Source: Anaerolineae bacterium (GTDB taxonomy: Bacteria > Chloroflexota > Anaerolineae > 4572-78 > J111). From it: a stretch of 14,233 nt of DNA. The notes beneath the pieces are model-generated. The model was not told the origin of the DNA, made no database searches, and saw only the letters and a list, made by a program, of their open reading frames with translations. The DNA lies in contig JAGRBY010000124.1 in NCBI GenBank assembly GCA_020433835.1, forward strand, positions 1-14,233. The letters run 5' to 3'. Shown piece by piece: positions 1 through 6,523 of the stretch; positions within the stretch are counted from its first letter, which is position 1; each line of letters starts with the position of its first letter. Both the position numbers and the translations under genes were made by a program.

Positions 1-1476
1 CGTATTGAGTTTGCTCACCAACTCATGGATTTCGCTTATATGAAGCTGTTCGGCGCGACCGACAGATTTGGGGGCGTTGATCCCTGTTGCCGCATACCGA
101 TAAACCACTTTTTTGTTACCTTGCGTTTCCTCGATGTCTGCTAGAGTAGCTGTCTTTTCGACCTCAATAATAGCCTGGCAGCCATCAGGTATCTGACGCC
201 GGCTGCGTACCAAATAGATGATGGCCGCACCCAACTTGTCGCCTTCTTCTAAAAGAATCGACGTTGCGGCATCGGCTCGGAGACGGGCTAAGGCCGTATT
301 GTCGCCTTCTTCTTCAGAATCTAGCAGATCGACAACGACCAGTAAGAAGGGCAGCGTTGATTCGCTACGATCGATTTGACCATGCTCTTGCTCTTGCGAT
401 TGTGTGCGAATCTTGCGTTGGGAAAGTATGCGCCGGATTTGTTCGGTAAAATTGTCTAATCCATCCGTGGCATCTTCATCGAACCGCCGGGATTCTTTTT
501 CCGTAGACTCATCAAGCTCGCTTGTAAAATAGAGGTTGGTACTCTGTTCATCAGCCTGGCAGTGAGATAAATCTCGTAACCATGCCCAATTTTCATCGGT
601 ATGGGCAATAAGATATAGTTTTGCATCATCAGGATCGTGAAAGGCGGCATAATCAGCTAAGACAGATCGTATGTACCGGTATACGGTGGTGCTATTCTCT
701 CCGGCAATACCAATCGCATGCGCCGCCGGAGCGGTGGCGATGGCCTTTTCGGCCTCGCTGTATTCCGCCATATCATCCGTTAAACCCTGGCGTGGATTGG
801 TGAGTTTGAGAATAATGGGGATATCAGATACAAATCTCGAATCAGATGCCAGCTTGTCTGCAGCCCTGGCCAGATCGCTATTGTTGCGGCTTGTCTGTTG
901 GCGTTTATATACAACGGTAGAGGGTAGTGTGCCTTCCCCAATTCTGATAACCCCAAAATCAACATCGTCAGAACTACGCTGCCATAAACGCGCTTCTGCC
1001 CGCAGATTTTTGGGTCTATTTTTTGCAATATCAATGGAAGAGGTAAGCACGCGTTGTAGTTCGTAGGGATCAGGGTAATTGTATCGATAAAAATAGCGCT
1101 GGAGATCATGATAGTGATGCATCTCTTGCGTAAGCTCTGCCAAACGTTCGCGGTATTCTTGCTCTTGCTCTTTCTGGCGTTTTCGCTCGCGTAAAAAGGT
1201 ATAGATGCTAAAGCCCACAGAGCCGATGACCATGAGCAACATAGGGATCATAAATGCAAGTCTGTTGCTACCACCGGATGAAACAAAGATAAAACCAAAA
1301 ATTGTGATGAATGGTAAGGCCACCTGTAGAAGCTGCATCCAACCTTGCTCTCTTCGTTCAGGCGGATCGGGAATATCGATTTCTTGGATAGGAAGTTCCG
1401 GTTGAATTCTGGGCGGACGGTTTATAGGTAGTTTTGTTTGCTTATTAAGCGGAGCATTTTTCAGGGTATCAGTCAT
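1..1476 (-). CDS. eccC: EccC-type FtsK/SpoIIIE ATPase of a type VII-like secretion system, N-terminal part (3' end outside window)
   Basis: The frame is open from the ATG at 1476 to the left edge (492 codons, no stop). The start has an AGGAGA Shine-Dalgarno 5 bases upstream, just after the stop of the pseudokinase gene, so the two are probably co-transcribed. The N-terminus carries a proline-rich motif (RPPRIQPELP, about residues 20-29), typical of EccC just before the membrane. Two hydrophobic segments follow (about 48-66 and 73-92), then a basic, charged region. The segment LWQRSSDDVDF...IRIGEG (about 164-182) matches the conserved EccC stretch after the membrane domain. The window ends shortly after a GRAEQLHISE segment that in EccC lies directly before ATPase domain 1, so no Walker motif is visible. 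In known systems EccC/EssC is the hexameric motor that recognises WXG100 substrates at the inner membrane. The three small helical genes at 2782-3880 support this role. The family call is firm; the number of ATPase domains cannot be seen. Confidence 0.88.
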   Translation of the reverse strand, partial: MTDTLKNAPLNKQTKLPINRPPRIQPELPIQEIDIPDPPERREQGWMQLLQVALPFITIFGFIFVSSGGSNRLAFMIPMLLMVIGSVGFSIYTFLRERKRQKEQEQEYRERLAELTQEMHHYHDLQRYFYRYNYPDPYELQRVLTSSIDIAKNRPKNLRAEARLWQRSSDDVDFGVIRIGEGTLPSTVVYKRQQTSRNNSDLARAADKLASDSRFVSDIPIILKLTNPRQGLTDDMAEYSEAEKAIATAPAAHAIGIAGENSTTVYRYIRSVLADYAAFHDPDDAKLYLIAHTDENWAWLRDLSHCQADEQSTNLYFTSELDESTEKESRRFDEDATDGLDNFTEQIRRILSQRKIRTQSQEQEHGQIDRSESTLPFLLVVVDLLDSEEEGDNTALARLRADAATSILLEEGDKLGAAIIYLVRSRRQIPDGCQAIIEVEKTATLADIEETQGNKKVVYRYAATGINAPKSVGRAEQLHISEIHELVSKLNT

Positions 1477-1489
1477 GGGTATCTCCTAT

Positions 1490-2659
1490 TCAACTGGCAC
1501 GCACAGCCATGAAAATGATGACAACGATTACAAGCAAGGCAATGATCCACACCCACAGCATAGCAGGTGATACATTTGGCAATGCCAATCGACGGTTACG
1601 CTCTTCCGCAGGTAGACGAACAAAAAGAGGCGGTTCTTCTGCTGCCGATGGCGTTTCCAAATCCTCTAGAAGTTGGTCGATGCTCTGTTGACGCACCTGC
1701 GGTGATGGTTCAATCATCTTTTGTATCAATTTGGTAACGTGCTCGGTATCAACACCGTGATGGATACGATGGCGACGGCCGCTTTGGATAGTTTTTTCAA
1801 TTTCAGCATCACTTCGCAAGGCGTGGGCGTATATAGGCTTACCCACCAACATTTCAAAGAAAACAGTCCCAATGCCATAAATATCTGCGGCGGCTGTCAA
1901 TAGGGGAGCCGTTGTTGACAGTTCGGGTGGCAGATAGGCCGGCGAAGCGTATCGCGGTTTCAAACAGGTAAACGCTTCTTCTTGCAAACTAAAGTTCTCA
2001 TGATCGACCGCCACTTTATCCATATCCCACAGTAAGCCGAGATCCCACAGTAAAATTCTGGGGCACTTTTTTTTATCAAAGCGGATCAGAAGACTTTCCG
2101 GGCTAAGTGATAAATGTAGCTTTCGATCATCATGCATAAGCTGGATAGCATCAGCGACTTGAATAACAATCCAACCGACATAGTTAATCCACAGGTGATT
2201 GCGCTGTAAGAGCAACTGGCTTAATGGTTCGCCTTCACAATAGCTCCAGACAGAAAAGTAGACCTGACTTTCATCTATCATGGAGCGACCACATGGATCG
2301 CTCTCTATGTCTGTACCCAAGTAGGGGCGTTGCAGTTGGGGTAGGTAAGTAAATGGCGACTCCGGATCAACAAACTGATGTAGAAAAAGTGTTTCCCTTT
2401 TGAGGCGCTCTAAATTATCTTTGCCGGGATGTGCAATTTTGAGTAGCACATCTTTCTCTTGCTGGCGTGCTTTATAAAGTACGCCCGTGCGGCTTAAAGC
2501 TATTCGACGTAGTATCTCAAAATCTTCAAACCATTCACCAGCTTCAAAAATAAATGGTGCCTGTTCAGCGGAACAGTCTGGTTCAGGACAGAATAAATTT
2601 TGATCGGCAGCTTGACGCTGACAGAAAAGGCAAATCTGTTTCATAGGAAAGGTACCCAT
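1490..2659 (-). CDS. Zinc-ribbon Ser/Thr pseudokinase with C-terminal membrane anchor
   Basis: 389 residues. The N-terminus has a zinc-ribbon-like Cys set (C10-x2-C13, C24-x4-C29). A protein kinase fold follows (about 45-335): VLLK with K74, a candidate alpha-C Glu at E89, DLG (206-208) in place of DFG, PPE (244-246) in place of APE, then the DIYGIG helix. The catalytic loop reads HLSLSPES (182-189) where active kinases have HRDLKPEN, so the catalytic Asp, the Lys and the metal-binding Asn are all Ser. I infer a pseudokinase. One hydrophobic helix (about 367-386) ends the protein, leaving three residues outside, so the kinase-like domain should be cytosolic. The stop lies 13 bases before eccC. 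In Firmicutes type VII systems the core component EssB/YukC is also a membrane-anchored pseudokinase, so this may be a functional counterpart, though its layout differs. The start is uncertain: neither the ATG at 2659 nor the one at 2644 has a clear Shine-Dalgarno. Confidence 0.85.
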   Translation of the reverse strand: MGTFPMKQICLFCQRQAADQNLFCPEPDCSAEQAPFIFEAGEWFEDFEILRRIALSRTGVLYKARQQEKDVLLKIAHPGKDNLERLKRETLFLHQFVDPESPFTYLPQLQRPYLGTDIESDPCGRSMIDESQVYFSVWSYCEGEPLSQLLLQRNHLWINYVGWIVIQVADAIQLMHDDRKLHLSLSPESLLIRFDKKKCPRILLWDLGLLWDMDKVAVDHENFSLQEEAFTCLKPRYASPAYLPPELSTTAPLLTAAADIYGIGTVFFEMLVGKPIYAHALRSDAEIEKTIQSGRRHRIHHGVDTEHVTKLIQKMIEPSPQVRQQSIDQLLEDLETPSAAEEPPLFVRLPAEERNRRLALPNVSPAMLWVWIIALLVIVVIIFMAVRAS

Positions 2660-2717
2660 TTAGGTAGATTTGATATATAAAAGAAACAAACAAAAATCCT
2701 GAGACTTATACAAGAAA

Positions 2718-2760
2718 AGCAGAAGCAGTAAGTTGAAGCAGTATATTTACCGCTTCTGCT
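2718..2760 (-). terminator. Likely Rho-independent terminator between the WXG100-like genes and the pseudokinase gene
   Basis: Two 14-base arms (2718-2731 and 2747-2760) pair with one mismatch on the plus strand, which is a G-U wobble in a minus-strand transcript. The loop is 15 bases. Read on the minus strand the stem is followed by TTTTCTTG. It lies 22 bases after the stop of the 103-residue gene and about 60 bases before the pseudokinase gene. It would limit read-through from the small abundant proteins into the pseudokinase-eccC genes. Confidence 0.6.
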
Positions 2761-2781
2761 GTAAGGTAGTCACATAAACCG

Positions 2782-3093
2782 CTAAACGCCCCAATAGAAG
2801 CGGGTTTTGCCGTGTTGGTCAAAATCTAAGTACGAGCGTACAGCAGCATCGACATCACGGGAAAGTTCCTCCAGCTTAGCCTTTTCTTTTTCAAGCTGCT
2901 TTTTAATAACATTCAGAAAGGCAATTAGTGCTTGATTCGTCCCAAACGATAGAAAAGACGTAGCTTTCAACAGGTTGATCGCAGCGGTAAGCGCCTTAAT
3001 AATCCCACCCAGCGTATCTGCAAGTTTGCGTAACTTCCGAGCAATCTTCTTTACACGGGCTGTATCCATGCGGGTATAGGTATGGGTTGCCAT
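2782..3093 (-). CDS. Small helical ESAT-6/WXG100-like protein with a YxxxD motif
   Basis: 103 residues, with AAGGAGAG upstream of the ATG at 3093. The length fits the WXG100 family (about 100 residues). The protein appears to be two helices: a basic helix (about 10-45) and an amphipathic, charged one (about 53-88) with a turn near SFLSFG (46-51) where the Trp-x-Gly would be. There is no WXG. After the second helix comes Y88-L-D-F-D92, which fits the Y-x3-[D/E] export signal of type VII substrates. The C-terminus ends in an aromatic FYWGV. It is the third of three tandem small helical genes beside an EccC gene. I infer a secreted substrate or a heterodimer partner. Membership rests on size, predicted fold, tail motif and context rather than on a recognisable full-length match. 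Confidence 0.7.
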   Translation of the reverse strand: MATHTYTRMDTARVKKIARKLRKLADTLGGIIKALTAAINLLKATSFLSFGTNQALIAFLNVIKKQLEKEKAKLEELSRDVDAAVRSYLDFDQHGKTRFYWGV

Positions 3094-3158
3094 GATTAAC
3101 TCTCCTTATCTAAAATTTTTGCGTATAGTATCGATTTAATGAACTTCTTTGTTTATTT

Positions 3159-3188
3159 GAGCCAAGCTGCAATGTTGTAACTTGGCTC
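3159..3188. repeat. Inverted repeat between two WXG100-like genes
   Basis: Perfect 8-bp arms GAGCCAAG (3159-3166) and CTTGGCTC (3181-3188) with a 14-base loop lie between the stop at 3200 and the next gene's ribosome-binding region. No T-run follows on either strand, so it is not a convincing terminator. An mRNA-stabilising or processing hairpin in the polycistronic message is possible. Confidence 0.45.
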
Positions 3189-3199
3189 TGTTCAATGGG

Positions 3200-3532
3200 T
3201 TATCGAAAGATATTACTAAAGAGTTCGCCAAGGGAATTGGCCTTTTGCTGGCCACGCGTATCTGCCTGGTCGATTAATTCAATGCTGCGCATAAAATTCC
3301 CATGCATCGTTTCTATCTGCCCGGTAATAATCTGGCTGGACTTCAAGTGTTCGTCTTTGAGGACAGCTATAAACTTATCCGCCGACGGCCCTTTCCAAGT
3401 CTTTCCCGCTTCAATTTCAGAAATAATGCCCTTAAGGGGGAGGGTAACCAGTTTATTAATTTGCCCGGCGCTCATTGCAAATTTGGCGATTGCACCTAAA
3501 GCTGATCCACGCAGTAATTTTATTATTTGCAT
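3200..3532 (-). CDS. WXG100 family protein with canonical Trp-x-Gly
   Basis: 110 residues, ATG at 3532 with AAGGAGA 7-8 bases upstream. It has the family hallmark: a first helix (about 12-42), the turn GKTWKGPSADKF with W46-K47-G48, and a second helix (about 50-95). In characterised systems such proteins form helical-hairpin dimers and are exported by the EccC/EssC machinery. The C-terminal tail (IELIDQADTRGQQ) has no Tyr, so the usual YxxxD/E export signal is missing. A plausible reading is that it travels as the partner of a protein that carries the signal, such as the product of 2782-3093; this is inference. The spacing to the preceding gene is 42 bases, consistent with one transcript. Confidence 0.85.
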   Translation of the reverse strand: MQIIKLLRGSALGAIAKFAMSAGQINKLVTLPLKGIISEIEAGKTWKGPSADKFIAVLKDEHLKSSQIITGQIETMHGNFMRSIELIDQADTRGQQKANSLGELFSNIFR

Positions 3533-3574
3533 AATCGTATCTCCTTAAATGTGTGATAGGGAATTGATTCTACG

Positions 3575-3880
3575 TTATTTACCCATCTTGCTTACATTTT
3601 CGCGTTCTACTTCGATATTACGCTGCTGAATAGCCATAGCGATGTCACGATCTTCTTCCATCGTCTTGGTATAAAGCGCATTAATGGCCGGGTTTAGCTT
3701 TTCGGTAAGGGCCGCACTCATAGCCGTCCCTGTGCGTCCAACCAAACCGCCTTCATTGAGCTTACCTGCAATTTGTGCAACCTCTCGCATTGTTGCCTCC
3801 AACTCATTGGCGGCTTGTTGAAGTTTTGACCGATATTGTGTTAATGCCACATGCGGGGTTTGGATTACAGTTGATGCCAT
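3575..3880 (-). CDS. WXG100-like protein with a GRTG turn instead of WXG
   Basis: 101 residues, ATG at 3880 with AAAGGA 8 bases upstream. It is the first of the three small genes in the direction of transcription. Helix one (about 10-41) is followed by a glycine-rich turn (GGLVGRTGTAM, 44-54) at the position of WXG, then a long helix (about 55-98). Size, helical hairpin shape, the Gly-rich turn followed by small residues, and its two neighbours support WXG100-superfamily membership. The Trp is absent. No C-terminal YxxxD/E is seen; the only late Tyr is Y70, in the middle of helix two. It could be an export partner or a structural subunit. Confidence 0.75.
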   Translation of the reverse strand: MASTVIQTPHVALTQYRSKLQQAANELEATMREVAQIAGKLNEGGLVGRTGTAMSAALTEKLNPAINALYTKTMEEDRDIAMAIQQRNIEVERENVSKMGK

Positions 3881-3942
3881 TTTTAATATCCTTTCTTTTA
3901 ATTAATTGAATTAGTTAATAGTGTTTCCTCAGTTGCATCATC

Positions 3943-3948
3943 ATTATA
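3943..3948 (-). promoter_or_regulatory. Candidate -10 box for the WXG100-like gene cluster
   Basis: On the minus strand a perfect TATAAT lies about 63 bases before the ATG at 3880, in the 153-base gap after the kinase gene. No good TTGACA-like -35 sits 16-18 bases upstream, although a T-rich run lies further up. A separate promoter here would let the small proteins be made in excess of the kinase. Confidence 0.35.
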
Positions 3949-4033
3949 TGCTGCAAACGAGGTAGTAATTGGTAAAAAAAGGGTAAAACTTACGTATTGC
4001 CAACTGTCACCTTTTGCTTCACGGTGATCAAAC

Positions 4034-5920
4034 TCAGCCAAATTTGAACTGACAGACTTCGTGACTCTCACCTATAATCCTCTCGTATCGTTTAATGACA
4101 ACACGCCATTTATAGATTTCGCCCCTCCTGACGACTGTACCATTGGCATTTCCCCAACCAATAAGGTGATCTGGAGTAAATCTTTCCTCGAAATAATAGT
4201 ATCTGCCTTGCTCATTTTCTTTACTGTAAAGATTTGTACCCTGGTTTATATCCTCAAACTTGGATGAATCGATTAGAATAACTATTTCGTTGGAGACATC
4301 TATTTGAAGCTCAAGAACGTCATTATTGAATAAGTTGCCGTTAACCGTAAAAGCAAACTGTAAAGGGTTGTTATTTAACGGAAAAGTATTGATATCGCTG
4401 TTACAACTTTGTACAGAGCCTTTATCATTAGGTTGAATGATGGCATCAGCAGGGTTTAGAATTTTGATTGAGACATTTGGTATTGGCGTTGGAGTAGGGA
4501 TAGAGGTCGGTATCCGTGTTACAGTCGGTGTCGCAGGTGTGGGTGATGCAGTTAGTGGTACAACAGATGCGGTAGATGTGGGTGTAGCCGTTGGTTTAGG
4601 TGTTACCATACGCGTGCTGGTAGCCGCTGGTGATACAGTCGGTGTGGGTGTATTCGTTGGTGCAATCGCTACTGTAGTACTCGCTGGTGTGGAGAAAGTA
4701 GGTGCGGATTGTAAAAAACCGAACCATATACCGTAGCAAAAAATGAACAAAAGAATGATCGCCAATAAAGGGCGTAAAACAAACCCGCGATTCCGGCCCT
4801 TTTGCTGAGGCAGCAGCTTCTTTATTTGGTTTAGCTCCGCCCGCACATCTTTAGCCGAGGGACGCAAACATGGATTCTCAGCCAAACAACTATCTAAAAG
4901 AACTTTAATTCGGTCATTAAGTTTCTTTCTCTGTTCCTCTGATGTACCCGCAGGATAAATAAAGGTAGATACCAGGTCGCTATACTTACGACTGCCTAAC
5001 TTGCCGGGGATAATTCCGGTTAGTAAATAACCAAAAATCAATCCCAAAGAATAAATATCCATAGCAGGATGAGCACGGCTCTCATTTATTTGCCTGTTGT
5101 CACTTGTTACGATTTTTACCTGTTCCGGTGCCCGCCACCATTGGTTCCCTAACGTAGCCGGCTCCCCTTGGGGTCTGGCCTCCCCAAGGTCGATGATAAC
5201 GATTTCAGGGGAGGTTAGATTCTTCAATAGAATGTTGTTTGGTTTCAGGTCTAAATGTACGTAATGACCAGCACTTGTATGTAGATGCTCTAAGCCACTC
5301 GCAATTTGATCGATATATAAAATTGCCTGTTGTACAGGTATCGGCTTGCCGGAGATGATTTTTCCCGGAGGACGCACCAGGCGATCCGGTATGCCAAGCC
5401 AGCGCAACATATTGTAACTTTTGGGTAGTATGTTGGAACGGCAGAAGAAACGGAGCAAACTCAGGTTGATTCGACGTACCCGATAGATAAATTGCTCAGA
5501 GAAATAGCCTCGGTTATTAATCAGATCAGACAAAGGCATACCTGCGTAATATGGCTCTGCTAAATAGTTGCTTCGCGTCGATTTTGCCACAGCGAGATAG
5601 GTTCCATTTGACTGAACAGCCAGCAGTTTAGGTAACCGAAAATGTGGCCCTGCTTGCTTGATGATCGTCCCTATTACCTCGACTTCATTTTTGATGGAGT
5701 TGTTGTTTTCTCTCTCTTTAGTGGAGAGTGAACCCCCTTGTGTATTTTTGTCATGATTGGCTACTTTCAAGATCGCCAATTCTCTTGTTTGCAATTCAAC
5801 TGCCAGCAGAATTTGCGAAAAATCAGTTCTGGCTATTTCAGCAATTTGATTAAAGTTAGGATGTTCATTGGTGTAAGCGTTTAGCTTCATTCTCTTTACC
5901 CCGTGAAACAGTTTAGCCAT
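4034..5920 (-). CDS. Membrane Ser/Thr protein kinase with Thr/Pro-rich stalk and extracellular domain
   Basis: 628 residues from the ATG at 5920. The N-terminal kinase domain (about 20-370) keeps its key residues: AILK with K52, HLDLKPNN (222-229, catalytic D224, K226 and N229), DLG at 244-246 in place of DFG, APE at 264-266, and the DIYSLG helix. The lobe joining the N- and C-halves is long, with an insert around 135-195. A hydrophobic segment (about 384-402) crosses the membrane. A stalk of TPTP/TSTA type (about 411-483) follows, then a C-terminal domain of about 145 residues with two Cys (506 and 623) that could form a disulphide. This is the layout of a transmembrane sensor kinase. It likely phosphorylates cytosolic parts of the adjacent secretion system or FHA partners; the targets are not shown by the sequence. 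A GTG at 5929 would add three residues but lies inside the Shine-Dalgarno, so I prefer the ATG. Confidence 0.88.
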   Translation of the reverse strand: MAKLFHGVKRMKLNAYTNEHPNFNQIAEIARTDFSQILLAVELQTRELAILKVANHDKNTQGGSLSTKERENNNSIKNEVEVIGTIIKQAGPHFRLPKLLAVQSNGTYLAVAKSTRSNYLAEPYYAGMPLSDLINNRGYFSEQFIYRVRRINLSLLRFFCRSNILPKSYNMLRWLGIPDRLVRPPGKIISGKPIPVQQAILYIDQIASGLEHLHTSAGHYVHLDLKPNNILLKNLTSPEIVIIDLGEARPQGEPATLGNQWWRAPEQVKIVTSDNRQINESRAHPAMDIYSLGLIFGYLLTGIIPGKLGSRKYSDLVSTFIYPAGTSEEQRKKLNDRIKVLLDSCLAENPCLRPSAKDVRAELNQIKKLLPQQKGRNRGFVLRPLLAIILLFIFCYGIWFGFLQSAPTFSTPASTTVAIAPTNTPTPTVSPAATSTRMVTPKPTATPTSTASVVPLTASPTPATPTVTRIPTSIPTPTPIPNVSIKILNPADAIIQPNDKGSVQSCNSDINTFPLNNNPLQFAFTVNGNLFNNDVLELQIDVSNEIVILIDSSKFEDINQGTNLYSKENEQGRYYYFEERFTPDHLIGWGNANGTVVRRGEIYKWRVVIKRYERIIGESHEVCQFKFG

Positions 5921-5925
5921 AAAAA

Positions 5926-5932
5926 TCACCTC
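5926..5932 (-). promoter_or_regulatory. Ribosome-binding site that fixes the kinase start at 5920
   Basis: GAGGTGA on the minus strand lies 5 bases before the ATG at 5920. The competing in-frame GTG (5929) is part of this site and so is unlikely to be the start. Confidence 0.65.
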
Positions 5933-6433
5933 TTGTGGGGAGCACCTGGTTTTATCACCCGCCTTATCCGGTCAGTTGACCAAATATATGTGCGCTTATT
6001 ACTATGAGCTACCTGACGAAATTAATTCTTGATTTTTCGATCCGTGCTCTAAATAACCATAATTATTGACACCTCCTCTTGAGTGTTCCTAGTCTATCAA
6101 CAAAATGACGCGATCTCATGAGATTTCGCTAAGGCTACGTTGAGATTTGGCTAAAATGCGCCTTGCCCGCGTCAGCCCGATCTGTCCAACGGCGACGTCA
6201 ACCGTGACGCCCGACCCGCTGGCTCATCATGCGTCTGCTCTTGCGACTGGTGACCATCATCTTCAACACGATGATCTTACAAGGGCTGGTGGCCCTCTTT
6301 TTGCTGCTGCTCTTCATTGGATCGTGTTTTTGTGGGACCGATCATGGCTACGTATCAAGTTGATCACGAACGCATTCTCTGGACATCGCCCACCGGATAA
6401 CCCAACTGTCGCCCATAACCCCTTTTATCCCCG
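5933..6433. other. Gene-poor stretch left of the tandem-repeat array
   Basis: I see no convincing gene in about 500 bases. A GGTCA-GT-TGACC inverted repeat (5970-5981) lies about 50 bases before the kinase start and could be an operator. A TTGACA (6066-6071) on the plus strand has only a poor -10 partner. About 6160-6310 is more GC-rich than its surroundings. A plus-strand frame at 6229-6363 would encode a 44-residue hydrophobic peptide but has no Shine-Dalgarno. Confidence 0.4.
6113..6154. repeat. Palindrome overlapping a 13-bp direct repeat with 22-bp period
   Basis: ATCTCATGAGAT (6113-6124) is a perfect 12-bp palindrome. It overlaps the first of two direct copies, GAGATTTCGCTAA (6120-6132) and GAGATTTGGCTAA (6142-6154), which differ at one base and are spaced two helical turns apart. 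This resembles a regulator-binding region, but no adjacent gene is clearly served. Confidence 0.4.
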
Positions 6434-6523
6434 TCACCATGGTGTTTTTTAAAAATGACCATGGTGACTCGGTATGACTCACCATGGTGTTTTTTAAAAA
6501 TCACCTAGATGACTCGGTATGAC
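6434..6523. repeat. Tandem duplication of a 45-bp palindromic unit
   Basis: Two adjacent 45-bp units (6434-6478 and 6479-6523) differ at four positions, all within 6457-6464 of the first copy and the matching part of the second. Each starts with an exact 23-bp stretch containing CACCATGGTG and T6A5. In the first unit GTCACCATGGT (6433-6443) pairs perfectly with ACCATGGTGAC (6458-6468), with the self-complementary T5A5 in the loop, so almost all of it can fold into a cruciform. In the second unit the right arm has decayed. Each unit ends in GACTCGGTATGAC, the core of the 23-bp repeats that follow. Confidence 0.85.

Noticed and set aside
780..1109. Minus-strand frame of 109 codons inside eccC
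   Set aside because: It is in another frame of the same strand within the continuous EccC reading frame, which shows the conserved motifs.
3159..3188. Terminator between two WXG100-like genes
   Set aside because: The 8-bp stem has no T-run after it on either strand; kept only as an inverted repeat.
4437..4736. Val/Gly-rich plus-strand frame
   Set aside because: It is the complement of the Thr/Pro-rich stalk of the membrane kinase, a low-complexity shadow.
6066..6095. Sigma-70-like promoter on the plus strand beginning TTGACA
   Set aside because: The -35 is perfect, but the -10 at the right spacing (TAGTCT) is poor and no gene follows within 500 bases.
6147..6452. Plus-strand frame of 101 codons in the gene-poor stretch
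   Set aside because: It starts at a TTG without a Shine-Dalgarno, has a His/Pro-rich, low-plausibility composition and matches no family. A different frame in the same place (6229-6363) gives a hydrophobic 44-residue peptide that also lacks a ribosome-binding site.
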